Shown here: one piece after another, positions 29,749-39,593 of the stretch | Position numbering within the stretch: position 1 is the first letter of the stretch | Layout of the letters: each line of letters begins with the position of its first letter | From: Zoogloea ramigera | GTDB taxonomy: Bacteria > Pseudomonadota > Gammaproteobacteria > Burkholderiales > Rhodocyclaceae | Direction of reading: 5' to 3' | Assembly: GCF_006539865.1 (NCBI RefSeq) | Contig: NZ_BJNV01000012.1 | Coordinates: forward strand, 1 to 64,000 | DNA: 64,000 nucleotides | Notes under the pieces: model-generated | What the model was told of the DNA's origin: nothing | The model's input: the letters and a program-made list of their open reading frames with translations, nothing else | Databases searched by the model: none | Made by a program: the position numbers and the translations under genes

Positions 29749-32109
29749 ATGAACGACACCCCGGATCTCTTCGACTCCCTCCCGCCGGAGCCCGCCGGCG
29801 CCGGCGAGCCGCCCGCGCCGCCACCGGCCCAGCTCGTCGCCAGCGACGACGCCCTGCCCCTCGACCAGTACGCCGAGCGGGCCTACCTGGCCTACGCGAT
29901 GAGCGTGGTCAAGGCCCGCGCCCTGCCCCAGGTCGAGGACGGCATGAAGCCGGTGCAGCGGCGCATCCTCTTCGCAATGAACGAGATGCGCCTCGCCCCG
30001 GGCAGCAAGCACGTCAAGTCGGCCCGGGTGGTCGGCGACGTGATCGGCAAATACCACCCCCACGGCGACAGCAGCGTGTACGACGCGATGGTGCGGGTGG
30101 CCCAGGATTTCTCGCTGCGCTACCCGCTGGTGGACGGCCAGGGCAACTTCGGCTCGCGGGACGGCGACTCGGCCGCCGCGATGCGTTACACCGAATGCCG
30201 CCTCACCCCGATCGCCGAGCTGCTGCTCTCCGAGATCGACCGGGGCACCGTGGATTTCCGCCCCAACTACGACGGCGCCTTCGAAGAGCCCCAGCTGCTG
30301 CCGGCCCGCCTGCCCTTCGTACTGCTCAACGGCGCCTCGGGCATCGCGGTGGGCATGGCCACCGAGATCCCGTCCCACAACCTGCGCGAGGTGGCCGCCG
30401 CGGCCATCCACGCCATCGAGAACCCGACCGCCGGCGTGGCCGAGCTGCTCGGCCACATCAAGGGCCCCGACTACCCGGGCGGCGGCCAGCTCATCTCGCC
30501 CGCCGCCGACATCCGCCAGGCCTACGAAACCGGCCGCGGCAGCCTCAAGCTGCGAGCCCGCTGGGTGATCGAAGACCTCGCCCGCGGCCAGTGGCAGCTG
30601 GTGGTCAACGAGCTGCCGCCGGGCGTCTCGGCCCAGAAGGTGCTGTTCGAGATCGAGACCCTCACCAACCCCCAGCCCAAGACCGGCAAGAAATCCATCG
30701 ACGCCGACCAGGCCCAGCTCAAGGCCCTGATGCTCGCCGCTCTCGACCGGGTGCGCGACGAGTCGGGCAAGGATGCGCCGGTGCGCCTGGTGTTCGAGCC
30801 CAAGAGCCGCAACCAGGACATCGCCGAGTTCGCCAACCTGCTGCTGTCCCACACCAGCCTCGAGACCTCGGCCTCGATCAACCTGGTGATGATCGGCCTC
30901 GACGGCCGCCCCGGGCAGAAGAACCTGGCCGACATCCTCCACGAGTGGGGCCGCTTCCGCATCGGCACCGTGCGCCGCCGCACCGACCACCGGCTAGGGC
31001 AGGTGAACGACCGCATCCACATCCTCGAAGGCCGGCACATCGTCTTCCTCAACATCGACGAGGTGATCCGCATCATCCGCGAGTCGGACGAGCCCAAATC
31101 GGCGCTGATCGCCCGCTTCGAGCTGAGTGACCGCCAGGCCGAGGACATCCTCGAGATCCGCCTGCGCCAGCTGGCCCGCCTCGAAGGCATCAAGATCGAG
31201 CGCGAACTCTCCGAGCTGCGCACCGAGAAGTCCGAGCTCGAAGCCCTGCTCGGCGACGAGGGCAAGCTGAAGAGACTGGTGATCAAGGAGATCCGCGCCG
31301 ACGCCACCAAATATGGCGACGCGCGCCGCACCCTGGTCGAAGAGGCCGCCCGCGCCGGCATCACCCAGACCGTGCTCGACGAGGCGGTCACCGTGATCGT
31401 CTCCGAAAAGGGCTGGGTGCGCTGCCGCAGCGGCCATGGCGTCGACCTCGCCAACCTCGCCTTCAAGGACGGCGACCGCCTCGCCGCAGCCTTCGAGTGC
31501 CGCAGCGTGGACGCGCTGGTGGCCCTCACCGACGGCGGCCGCGCCCTCACGGTGGCGGTGTCGACGCTGCCCGATGGCCGCGGCAACGGCTCGCCGCTGG
31601 CCTCGCTGGTCGAGCTGCCGAGCGGCGCCAAGATCGCCCACGTGCTCGCCGGCAAAGCCGATCGCCGCGTGCTGCTGGCCACCAGCGACGGCTACGGCTT
31701 CCTGTGCAACCTGGGCGACATGACCGCCACCAAGCGCGCCGGCAAGCAGTTCATGAGCGTCGATGCGGGCGCCCGCATCCTGGCGCCGGTGCTCTTCGAG
31801 GCCGCCGAAGGCCAGCACCTGGCAGCCCTGTCGTCGGGCGGCAAGCTGCTGATCTTCACCCTCGACCAAATGAAGGCGCTATCGGGCGGTGGCCGCGGCA
31901 CCGTCATCATGGGCCTCGACGAGGGCGAGACCCTGGCCGCCGCCTGCGTGGCCCAGAGCAGCCTGACCCTGCTGTGCAACACCCGCGGCGGCAAGCCCGT
32001 CGAAACCTCGGTCGCGCCCCGCGACTGGGAACCGTGGCTCGGCAAGCGCGCCCGCAAGGGCAAGCCCGCCCCCGGCCGCTCCCAGGCCAACGGCCTGCGC
32101 GGCAGCTAA
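29749..32109 (+). CDS. parC: DNA topoisomerase IV subunit A
   Basis: The DNA-cleaving subunit of topoisomerase IV. Its 786 residues include the N-terminal segment [22 protein letters not shown], the winged-helix catalytic core with active-site Tyr in [11 protein letters not shown], and a beta-propeller C-terminal domain from about residue 500. The typical quinolone-determining region ([17 protein letters not shown]) is intact, with Ser at the usual position. Start ATG at 29749. A TATTTTT-like box lies at 29664. Pairs with parE 6.5 kb upstream. Confidence 0.95.
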   Translation: MNDTPDLFDSLPPEPAGAGEPPAPPPAQLVASDDALPLDQYAERAYLAYAMSVVKARALPQVEDGMKPVQRRILFAMNEMRLAPGSKHVKSARVVGDVIGKYHPHGDSSVYDAMVRVAQDFSLRYPLVDGQGNFGSRDGDSAAAMRYTECRLTPIAELLLSEIDRGTVDFRPNYDGAFEEPQLLPARLPFVLLNGASGIAVGMATEIPSHNLREVAAAAIHAIENPTAGVAELLGHIKGPDYPGGGQLISPAADIRQAYETGRGSLKLRARWVIEDLARGQWQLVVNELPPGVSAQKVLFEIETLTNPQPKTGKKSIDADQAQLKALMLAALDRVRDESGKDAPVRLVFEPKSRNQDIAEFANLLLSHTSLETSASINLVMIGLDGRPGQKNLADILHEWGRFRIGTVRRRTDHRLGQVNDRIHILEGRHIVFLNIDEVIRIIRESDEPKSALIARFELSDRQAEDILEIRLRQLARLEGIKIERELSELRTEKSELEALLGDEGKLKRLVIKEIRADATKYGDARRTLVEEAARAGITQTVLDEAVTVIVSEKGWVRCRSGHGVDLANLAFKDGDRLAAAFECRSVDALVALTDGGRALTVAVSTLPDGRGNGSPLASLVELPSGAKIAHVLAGKADRRVLLATSDGYGFLCNLGDMTATKRAGKQFMSVDAGARILAPVLFEAAEGQHLAALSSGGKLLIFTLDQMKALSGGGRGTVIMGLDEGETLAAACVAQSSLTLLCNTRGGKPVETSVAPRDWEPWLGKRARKGKPAPGRSQANGLRGS

Positions 32110-32187
32110 GGGCCGGCCCGAGAGGCAGACCCGCGCCCCCGGGCGCACAGCGCAGCCAGCGCCAGCCCGGTTTGTGGCTGTCGCCGC

Positions 32188-32221
32188 GGCGACGAGGGGC
32201 GCACCCGCCCCCGTCGTCGCC
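32188..32221. repeat. GC-rich hairpin after parC
   Basis: GGCGACGA GGGGCG, loop CACC, CGCCCC then TCGTCGCC, with two unpaired bases on the right arm. It lies 80 bases past the parC stop and has no T tract. The 383-base gap between parC and the GGDEF-EAL gene holds no gene I can support; this hairpin is its only clear structure. Confidence 0.45.
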
Positions 32222-32492
32222 ACGGCCTGGCGCACTCCGGCGCCTGCCGAGGCAGCCGGTGGCCGCTGCGCGCACCGCGAATGACGCAGGGAATGGCCCG
32301 CCGAATACCCCCAGCCGAGCCGGTTTTTCCCGCGCCGGCCGCTCGCATTCGTGATCGACCCCACATTTCTCCGCATCGAGCGAAGGTTTCAACTTCATCT
32401 ACGGCCCTGGCTGCCGTTAAAAGGCTGTCCAAAAAAGGGCCGCCCGGCGCGTGCCCACGGATGTTCCGGCATCCTTGAACCTAAGCCACCCG

Positions 32493-35363
32493 ATGAAACT
32501 CGAGCTCACCGACCGCAACCTGCAGCGCTACCATCTCACCGGAACACTGGTCGTGGTGGTCGTACTCGCCCTGGCGCTGGCGGGGAGCCTGCTGTGGATC
32601 GGCCTCACCGAATATCGCCAGATCACCCAACGCTTCGAGCAGGCCCAGCAGAAGCGCCTCCACGACCGCCTGCAGTCCGAGATGGACGCCGCCGTCGGCT
32701 ACCTGGATTTCCTGCAGGCGCGTACCGGGATGGTGCTGCGCAAGGCCCTCCAGGAGAAGACCGCGATGGCCTTCCAGATCGCCACGGCCATCCACCAGCA
32801 CGAGCACGGCCGCCACCCCGAGGCCGAGGTCAAGCGCCTGATCCTCGAGGCGCTGCGCCCGCAACGCTTCTTCGACGACCGCGGTTACTTTTTTGTCCGT
32901 GACCTGCAGGGCAACGGCCTGCTGCAACCGCTGAACCCGGAGCTCGAGAACACCTCCCTGTGGGACAACCACGACGACAAGGGGCACTTCATCACCCGGG
33001 GCCTGATCGCTGCCGCGCGCAGCAGTGAGGCCGGCGGTTTTTCAAGCTACCGCTGGTACCCGCCCGACAACCGGCTGGAGATGTCCGACAAGCTCGCCTA
33101 CGTGCGGCTCTTCGCGCCCTACGGCTGGGCGATGGGCACCGGCGACTATCTCGACCTGTGGCACGCCGCCCGGCTGAAGGAGGGCATCGAGCGCCTGCGC
33201 GCGTGGAAGTTCGGCGACACCGGCCGCTTCGAGGTGCTCGGGCTGGACGGCCAGATCCTGCTGCAGCCGCCCTCCCCCGGCGATGAGGGCAAGAACTACC
33301 GGCAGCTCGCCTCGCCCGAGGAGCAGGACATCCAGCGGCGCATGCTGGCGCTGGCCAACGAGGGGGGCGGCCTCATGGAGTACGCCTGGCGCCGGCAGGG
33401 CAGCGACATCGTCGACACCCGCAGCGCCCTCGTGCAGCGCTTCGCGTCGTGGAACATCGTGCTCGTCGCGACCCTCTCGAGCCGGGAGATCCAGGCCACG
33501 ATCGACGCCGAGAAAGCCAGCGCCTGGGCCTCCCTGTCGTCGCGTCTGCCCTACGCGGGGCTCGTCGCGGTGCTGGCGATCCTCGGGGCGATCCTGGCCT
33601 CGGCGCTGTTCTCGCGCTGGATGATCGGCCTGCTGCAGGGCTACAAGCGCGACCTCGACGCCCACGCGCTGGCCCTCGAACAAAAGGCCGGCGAGCTGCA
33701 CCTCGCTGGCCACGTCTTCGAGAGCAGCAATGAGGGCATCCTCATCACCGACGCCGAGCGCCGCATCCTGGCGGTCAACCCGGCCTTCACGGCGATCAGC
33801 GGCTACCGGGCCGAGGAGGTCGTCGGCAAGCAGCCCGACCTGCTCGCCTCCGGCAAGCACGAGCCCGACTTCTACCGCAGCATGTGGCAGACGATCCGTG
33901 AGACCGGCAGCTGGAGCGGCGAGATCTGGAACCAGCGGCGCGACGGCAGCGTGTTCCCCGAGCTGCTGCAGATCACCACCGTGCGCTCCGCCGGCGGCGA
34001 GGTGCTCCACTATGTGGGCACCTTCCTCGACCTCACCGAGCGCAAGGAGGCCGAAGACCGCATCCGTCAGCTGGCCGAGTTCGACCCCCTCACCGGGCTG
34101 CCCAACCGCAGCCTGCTGCGCGACCGGATGGCCCAGGCGATGGCCCGCGCCGAACGCGAGAACCGCCGTGTGGCGGCCCTGGTCCTCGACCTCGACCGCT
34201 TCAAGACCATCAACGACTCCCTCGGCCACGCCATCGGCGACCAGCTGCTGCAGGGCGTGGCCGCCCGCCTCCGCCAGCTGGTGCGCCACAGCGATACGGT
34301 GAGCCGGATGGGGGGCGACGAGTTCGTCGTTGCACTCACCGGGCTCGAACACCCGGCCCAGGCCCTGCCCTCCGCCCGCAAGATCCTCGAAGCCCTGGCC
34401 GCGCCTTTCCAGCTGGGCGAGCACGAACTGCTGATCACACCGAGCATCGGCATCGCCCTCTACCCCGACAACGCCGGCGACCCGGAGACCCTGCTGAAGC
34501 ACGCCGAGGCGGCCATGTATCACGCCAAGAACCAGGGCCGCAACACCTTCCAGTTCTTCACCCCCGAGTTCAACCACTGGGTCACCGAGCGGCTGCGCAT
34601 CGAGAACGGCCTGCGCCACGCGCTGGCACGCAACGAGATGCGGCTCCACTTCCAGCCCCAGGTCAGCCTCGCCACCCGGCGTATCGTGGGCTGCGAGGCG
34701 CTGCTGCGCTGGCAGCCGACAGAGGGAGAGCTCGTGATGCCCGACCGCTTCATCCCGGTGGCCGAGGAAACCGGCTTGATCGTGCCTATCGGCCACTGGG
34801 TGCTGGAGCAGGCCTGCAGGCAGCTCGCCCGCTGGGACGCCGAGGGCGGCGCGCCGATCCGCATGGCGGTGAATGTGGCGGTGCCGCAGCTGCGCCAGCC
34901 CGATTTTGTGGACAGCGTCCGCCAGGCCCTGCAGCAGGCCGGCCTGGCCCCCGGCCGGCTCGAGATCGAGGTGACCGAGAGCGTGCTCCTCGACAAGGAC
35001 GAGCGCATCAGCCGGACCCTCGAGGGCCTCCTCGCGCTGGGCACCAAGCTGTCGCTGGACGACTTCGGCACCGGCTACGCGAGCCTGTCCTATCTGCGCA
35101 ACTTCCGCTTCGATGTGCTCAAGATCGACCGCTCCTTCGTCTCCGAGCTGCACCGCAACGAGGCCGACATCAAGCTGATCCGGGCCATCATCAGCATCGC
35201 CCGCGACCTGTCGCTGCAGACGGTGGCCGAAGGCGTTGAATCGGAAGCGCAGCTGGAAATCCTGCAGGAGCTGGGCTGCAACCTCGGCCAGGGTTACCAC
35301 TTCTCGCGCCCCGTGCCCGCCGACCAGCTGGGCGAACTCATGCGCGGGGAGCGGGAGGCCTAG
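32493..35363 (+). CDS. Membrane GGDEF-EAL protein with Cache and PAS sensor domains
   Basis: A cyclic-di-GMP turnover protein of 956 residues from the ATG at 32493. Order: membrane helix at about residues 14-36, a periplasmic Cache domain (region with DDRGYFFVRDLQGN and GYLDLWHAA) to about 320, a second membrane helix, a PAS domain at about 395-515 (ends LDLTERKEAED), GGDEF at about 520-680 with intact SRMGGDEFVV, and EAL at about 695-945 with intact CEALLRW and DDFGTGYASL motifs. Both catalytic signatures are preserved, so it may make and break c-di-GMP. An in-frame GTG at 32451 adds 14 residues. It converges on the Cache kinase. Confidence 0.92.
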   Translation: MKLELTDRNLQRYHLTGTLVVVVVLALALAGSLLWIGLTEYRQITQRFEQAQQKRLHDRLQSEMDAAVGYLDFLQARTGMVLRKALQEKTAMAFQIATAIHQHEHGRHPEAEVKRLILEALRPQRFFDDRGYFFVRDLQGNGLLQPLNPELENTSLWDNHDDKGHFITRGLIAAARSSEAGGFSSYRWYPPDNRLEMSDKLAYVRLFAPYGWAMGTGDYLDLWHAARLKEGIERLRAWKFGDTGRFEVLGLDGQILLQPPSPGDEGKNYRQLASPEEQDIQRRMLALANEGGGLMEYAWRRQGSDIVDTRSALVQRFASWNIVLVATLSSREIQATIDAEKASAWASLSSRLPYAGLVAVLAILGAILASALFSRWMIGLLQGYKRDLDAHALALEQKAGELHLAGHVFESSNEGILITDAERRILAVNPAFTAISGYRAEEVVGKQPDLLASGKHEPDFYRSMWQTIRETGSWSGEIWNQRRDGSVFPELLQITTVRSAGGEVLHYVGTFLDLTERKEAEDRIRQLAEFDPLTGLPNRSLLRDRMAQAMARAERENRRVAALVLDLDRFKTINDSLGHAIGDQLLQGVAARLRQLVRHSDTVSRMGGDEFVVALTGLEHPAQALPSARKILEALAAPFQLGEHELLITPSIGIALYPDNAGDPETLLKHAEAAMYHAKNQGRNTFQFFTPEFNHWVTERLRIENGLRHALARNEMRLHFQPQVSLATRRIVGCEALLRWQPTEGELVMPDRFIPVAEETGLIVPIGHWVLEQACRQLARWDAEGGAPIRMAVNVAVPQLRQPDFVDSVRQALQQAGLAPGRLEIEVTESVLLDKDERISRTLEGLLALGTKLSLDDFGTGYASLSYLRNFRFDVLKIDRSFVSELHRNEADIKLIRAIISIARDLSLQTVAEGVESEAQLEILQELGCNLGQGYHFSRPVPADQLGELMRGEREA

Positions 35364-35384
35364 GCCGGCCCCGCCCACGCAGCC

Positions 35385-37106
35385 TCAGCCGGGCGTCGCC
35401 GGGGCGCCGTCGATGGGCAGGGTCACGACGAACTCGCTGCCCTGGCCCTCTTCCGAGCGCACCCGGACCTCACCGCCCATCAGCCCGACCAGCTCCTTCA
35501 CCAGAGCCAGCCCCAGCCCGGTGCCCTGCTCGCGGCGGGTCAGGAAGTTGTCCACCTGGCGGAAGCGCTCGAAGACGTGGGGCAGCATGTCAGCCGGGAT
35601 GCCGCAGCCGCTGTCGCGCACCGCCACCTCGAGCTGCGCGCCGCGACGGGCGACGTGGAGCACGATCTCGCCCGCGTCGGTGAACTTGAGCGCATTGCTC
35701 AGCAGATTGTTGAACACCTGCGCCACCCGGGTCGCATCGCAGACCAGGGTGTCGGGCAGGCCGTCGTCGAACGTCAGCGCCAGGCCCACGCCCTTGCCGG
35801 CGGCTGGCGGGTAGTAGGTGCGCACGATGCGCTCGAAGAGCGGGCGCAGCTCTTCGCGGGCCGCCTGCAGCGCCATCTTGCCGGACTCGATGCGCGCCAG
35901 ATCGAGGATGGAGTTGACCAGCTCGAGGAGGTGCTGGCTGCTCTCGTGGATGATTCCGGCAAACTCCTGGTTCTCGCCCTCGCTGGTCTCCCGCAACAGC
36001 TCGGCGTAGCCCATGATGCCATTGAGGGGCGTGCGCAGTTCGTGGGACATCGACGCCAGGAAATCCGACTTCATGCGGTTGGCCGCTTCGGCCCGCCACT
36101 GGCTTTCGCGCAGATCCTGGGAGATGCGGTACTGACGGTCCAGCAGGTAGACCGAGTAGGCCCCGAAGAACACCACCACCAGGCTGACCCCCAGCACGTA
36201 GATCAGGTAACCCCGGCGCCGGGCCACGAAGGGCGCCAGCGCCTCCGTCTCCTCGACCCCCACGACGACGGTGAGCGGGTACTCCTTGAGGGTCCGGTAG
36301 CTATAGAAACGCGTCACGCCGTCGGCAGCGCTCGCCACGCGGTAGCTCCCGCTGGGCGTCTGCGCCATCCGCTTCATCAGCGGGCTCGACGACAGGTTCT
36401 GCCCCACCGAGGCGTCGTCGCCGGCACGGCGGGCGCGCACGATGCCATCGGCGCCGACCAGCGACACCACGCCACCGCGGCCGAGATCGACACCACGGTA
36501 AAAATCCGAAAAATAGAACGGGTCCACCGAGATCACCACGACACCGCCAAAGCTCCCGTCGGGCTTGTTGATGCGCCGGGTCATCTGGATCGACCACTTG
36601 CCCGAGGCCCGCCCGAGCACCGGCTTGCTCACGAAGAGCTGCCCGCTGTCCGTCTCCCGATGGACCCGGAAATGCTCCCGGTCGGAGAGATCCACCCGCT
36701 TGTGGTTGGGCAGGTTGCTCTTGATGTAGATGCCGTTCTCGTCGATCACCCCGAGCTGGTTGAAGAGGCCGCTGATGATCATGCCCTCGCGCACGTACTC
36801 GGCGATATCCACCTTGTCACCGTACTTTTCGTACTGGTGCTTGAGGAACAGCACGGTCTGGTCGACGCTCTTGATGGTGCGGACGCTATGCTCCTCGAAG
36901 GCCCGGGCGAGGTTGAGGTTCTCGGTGTTGATCGAGCGGATCACCACCTCCTCCTCGGCCTGCGCCTTGAGCAGCACCGCGGCCCACAGGAGGCCCAGCA
37001 CCAGCAGGGTGAGGGTGAGGATGGGCAGGAACAGGCGCCGGCGCCCGGGCTGCGACCGCGGGTCGGCGCTGGCGGGGGTGTCGGCGGAGGCGGAGAATGT
37101 GCTCAT
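35385..37106 (-). CDS. Membrane histidine kinase with periplasmic Cache domain
   Basis: A 573-residue kinase. One membrane helix lies near residues 25-46 (LFLPILTLTLLVLGLLWAAV), a long periplasmic double-Cache sensor follows (about 50-295), then a second helix (GYLIYVLGVSLVVVFFGAY), HisKA with FLASMSHELRTPLNGI, and a HATPase domain (NLLSNALKF, RDSGCGIPADML, GTGLGLALVKEL). No receiver domain and no regulator gene are adjacent, so its partner is unknown. The ATG at 37106 is preferred over 37157. It ends 21 bases from the convergent GGDEF-EAL gene. Confidence 0.88.
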   Translation of the reverse strand: MSTFSASADTPASADPRSQPGRRRLFLPILTLTLLVLGLLWAAVLLKAQAEEEVVIRSINTENLNLARAFEEHSVRTIKSVDQTVLFLKHQYEKYGDKVDIAEYVREGMIISGLFNQLGVIDENGIYIKSNLPNHKRVDLSDREHFRVHRETDSGQLFVSKPVLGRASGKWSIQMTRRINKPDGSFGGVVVISVDPFYFSDFYRGVDLGRGGVVSLVGADGIVRARRAGDDASVGQNLSSSPLMKRMAQTPSGSYRVASAADGVTRFYSYRTLKEYPLTVVVGVEETEALAPFVARRRGYLIYVLGVSLVVVFFGAYSVYLLDRQYRISQDLRESQWRAEAANRMKSDFLASMSHELRTPLNGIMGYAELLRETSEGENQEFAGIIHESSQHLLELVNSILDLARIESGKMALQAAREELRPLFERIVRTYYPPAAGKGVGLALTFDDGLPDTLVCDATRVAQVFNNLLSNALKFTDAGEIVLHVARRGAQLEVAVRDSGCGIPADMLPHVFERFRQVDNFLTRREQGTGLGLALVKELVGLMGGEVRVRSEEGQGSEFVVTLPIDGAPATPG

Positions 37107-37268
37107 CGATGTGATTGACGCTTTCAAAATGCTCGCCCCATTAACGTCACCCGCCACGCAGACTTTTGCCTGGGCAGCGCCCGTTTGTCGGCGCTGGCGG
37201 GCCCATCACGTAAAAAGGGCGGGCAGCCCGCACGCGAGCCCCCGCCCTGTCCCGGCGCTGCTGGCGGA

Positions 37269-38450
37269 TTACTTCTTGAGCAGTGTGTCGAGGGCCTCGA
37301 TCATCAGGTCGATTTCGGCCTCGCTCACGTTGAGCGCCGGCATGAAGCGCAGCAGGTTGGGCCGCGGCGCGTTGAGCAGCAGGCCGTGGGGGTTCATCGT
37401 GAGCGCCGCCTGCACGATGGCCGGGCCGCGCTCGTCGTCGAGGATCAGCGCGCGCAGCAGGCCCGAGCCGCGCTCGCCGCGCAGGCCGTGGCGGGCGCTC
37501 AGCTCGAGCAGGCGCTGCTTGAGGTATTCGCCACGGGCGCACACGCCTTCGAGGAAACCCGGCGCAGTGAGGGTCTTCATTACCGCCACGCCAACCGCCG
37601 TCATCAGCGGGTTGCCGTTGTAGGTGCCGCCCTGGTCGCCGGCCTGGAAGCAGCACACCGCCTCGCGGGCCAGCAGCGCCGCCAGCGGCACGCCGCCGCC
37701 GATGCCCTTGCCGAGGGTCATGATGTCGGGCTCGACCCCGGAGTGTTCGTAGGCAAACAAAGTGCCGGTGCGGCCCATGCCGGCCTGCACTTCATCGACG
37801 ATCAGCAGCACGTTGTGCTCACGGGTGAGCTTGCGCAGCGCCTGCATGAAGCCCGGATCAGCCGGGATCACGCCGCCCTCGCCCTGCACCGGCTCCAGCA
37901 TCACACCGACGGTATTGTCGGTGATCAGCGCCTCGACCGAGGCGATGTCGTTGAGGTGCGCCTTGGGGAAACCCGGCACCTGGGGCGCATACAGGGTGTC
38001 CCAGCCCGGCTTGCCGGAGGCCGACATGGTGGCCAGGGTGCGGCCGTGGAAGGAGTGGTCGAAGGTGATGATCTCGAAGGCGCCGCCCTTGTTCACCTTG
38101 CCCCACTTGCGGGCCAGCTTGATGGCACCCTCGTTGGCCTCAGCGCCGGTGTTGGCGAAGAACACCCGGTCGAACACCGAGTTGGCGGTGAGCAGGCCGG
38201 CCAGCTCGACCATCGGGCCGTTGTAGAAAGCCGGGCTGGGGTTGAGCAGCGTGCCGGCCTGCTTCACCAGCGCGTCGCGGATCTCCGGCGGGCAGTGGCC
38301 GAGGCAATTGACAGCCCAGCCCTGGATGAAGTCGAGGTAGCGCTTGCCCTGGTGGTCGTACAGCCACGCCCCCTCGCCGCGCTCGAAGACGAGGTCCGGG
38401 CGGTTGGTGATGTACATCAGGGAATCGGTATCAAAATCGCCGTAACGCAT
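37269..38450 (-). CDS. argD: Acetylornithine aminotransferase
   Basis: PLP-dependent class-III aminotransferase for arginine (and often lysine) synthesis. 393 residues with the family glycine-rich segment [19 protein letters not shown], the PLP-contacting [11 protein letters not shown] and the Schiff-base Lys in [13 protein letters not shown]. The short N-terminus [21 protein letters not shown] is typical of ArgD. Start ATG at 38450 with GGAG six bases before. It stands alone, divergent from the FAH-family gene. Confidence 0.93.
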   Translation of the reverse strand: MRYGDFDTDSLMYITNRPDLVFERGEGAWLYDHQGKRYLDFIQGWAVNCLGHCPPEIRDALVKQAGTLLNPSPAFYNGPMVELAGLLTANSVFDRVFFANTGAEANEGAIKLARKWGKVNKGGAFEIITFDHSFHGRTLATMSASGKPGWDTLYAPQVPGFPKAHLNDIASVEALITDNTVGVMLEPVQGEGGVIPADPGFMQALRKLTREHNVLLIVDEVQAGMGRTGTLFAYEHSGVEPDIMTLGKGIGGGVPLAALLAREAVCCFQAGDQGGTYNGNPLMTAVGVAVMKTLTAPGFLEGVCARGEYLKQRLLELSARHGLRGERGSGLLRALILDDERGPAIVQAALTMNPHGLLLNAPRPNLLRFMPALNVSEAEIDLMIEALDTLLKK

Positions 38451-38638
38451 GGGGGGCTCCAGAATTCACGAATACAAGAGTATACGGCCTCAGGGCAGCT
38501 TGACGACAGGGAAGATCGGCCTCGATCCCCCCCGGCGTCGCCATCGGCCAGGGCCGATGATGTACCCCTCGCATGACAGCGCTGCGCGCCGCAGCGTTGT
38601 ATCCTCGCGCTCCTGCCTACAAAACCAAGAACACGACC

Positions 38639-39343
38639 ATGACCCGCTACCTGTTCACCCCGCCCGCCCCCGCCTCGCTGCCCGTCCGCGGCAGCGACGC
38701 CCGCTTTCCGGTGGGGCGCATCTTCTGTGTTGGCCGCAACTACCACGCCCACGCCATCGAGATGGGCGCGCCGGTGGACAAGGCCACCATGCAGCCCTTC
38801 TATTTCATCAAGGACGCCGCCTCCCTCCTGGAATCCGGCGCCACCCTCCCCTACCCGCCCGGCACCTGCGACCTGCAGCACGAGATGGAGCTGGTGGTGG
38901 CGATCGGCGCCGCGGGCTTCCGCGTCTCGGAGGCCGAGGCCGAGCACCTCGTGTGGGGCTACGCCTGCGGCCTCGACATGACCCGCCGCGACCTGCAGCT
39001 CGTTGCCCGCCAGGCCGGCCGCCCGTGGGACCTGGCCAAGAACTTCGAACACGCCGCGGTGCTGTCGGAGATCACGCCCAAGGCCGGGCCCGACGTGCTG
39101 CAGGCAGGTGCCATCACGCTGCAGGTCAATGGCCTGACCCGTCAGAGCGGCAATCTGGCGCAGCTGATCTGGAGCATCCCGGAACTCATCGCCGACCTCT
39201 CGCGCTTCTACCACCTGCAGCCGGGCGACCTGATCTTCACCGGCACCCCGGAGGGCGTCAGCGCCGTCGTGCCGGGCGACCGGCTCAGCGGCAGCATCGA
39301 GGGCGTGGGCGAGCTCACCCTCACGATCGGCGAAGGCGAATAG
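38639..39343 (+). CDS. Fumarylacetoacetate hydrolase family protein
   Basis: A 234-residue FAH-superfamily enzyme. RIFCVGRNYHAHAIEMG, the metal-ligand region LQHEMELVVAIG, YACGLDMTRRDLQ and the C-terminal GDLIFTGTPEGVSAV match the short fumarylpyruvate hydrolase/FAHD1 type, which cleaves acylpyruvates or decarboxylates oxaloacetate. It does not look like the MhpD-type hydratase or decarboxylase (DmpE/DmpH) of the meta pathway, although the phenol island is nearby. The ATG at 38639 gives the family start; the extension to 38573 is not family-like. Confidence 0.88.
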   Translation: MTRYLFTPPAPASLPVRGSDARFPVGRIFCVGRNYHAHAIEMGAPVDKATMQPFYFIKDAASLLESGATLPYPPGTCDLQHEMELVVAIGAAGFRVSEAEAEHLVWGYACGLDMTRRDLQLVARQAGRPWDLAKNFEHAAVLSEITPKAGPDVLQAGAITLQVNGLTRQSGNLAQLIWSIPELIADLSRFYHLQPGDLIFTGTPEGVSAVVPGDRLSGSIEGVGELTLTIGEGE

Positions 39344-39350
39344 GCACCCC

Positions 39351-39487
39351 CTCCACACGGCAGTGGATTCCTTCTTCACTCGGGTGAACTTCTTCTTCAC
39401 CCGGGTGAATTCCTTCTTCACCGGGGTGAACTCCTTCTTCACCCGAGTGCATTCCTTCTACACCGCCGTGCAATCGTCCTGCACACG
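39351..39487. repeat. 21-bp tandem array of palindromic units, about 6.5 copies
   Basis: Units begin at 39351 (degenerate), 39372, 39393, 39414, 39435, 39456 and 39477 (partial), exactly 21 bases apart. Each is built on TTCACCCGGGTGAA, a perfect 14-base palindrome in the unit at 39393, followed by a TTCC spacer. The array begins 7 bases after the stop of the FAH-family gene, in the convergent gap before the MFS gene. The minus strand reads as a false seven-residue KKEFTRV repeat. No gene seen here. Confidence 0.85.
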
Positions 39488-39540
39488 CATGTTTGCCGAT
39501 CCAGCCCGTTCGGGATGGAGGCCATCGCAGCGAGCATGGG

Positions 39541-39570
39541 ATGTCGAATTACGCCGCGCTGATCCGGCCC
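39541..39570. repeat. Diverged REP-like element downstream of the second 21-bp array
   Basis: ATGTCGAATTACGCCGCGCT then GATCCGGCCC matches the element at 20777-20802 (TGTCGGGTTACGCTGCGCTAACCCGACC) at roughly three quarters of positions; the palindrome has decayed. Confidence 0.5.
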
Positions 39571-39593
39571 ACCAGGCATCGGCTTTCCGCCGA

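Noticed and set aside
38639-39343. FAH-family gene as a missing dmpE or dmpH
   Set aside because: Its motifs and 234-residue length fit fumarylpyruvate hydrolase/FAHD1, not the MhpD-type hydratase or decarboxylase.
39363-39442. Seven-residue KKEFTRV-type repeat at the start of a minus-strand frame
   Set aside because: It is the second 21-bp array read as protein; the remaining frame is antisense to the FAH-family gene.
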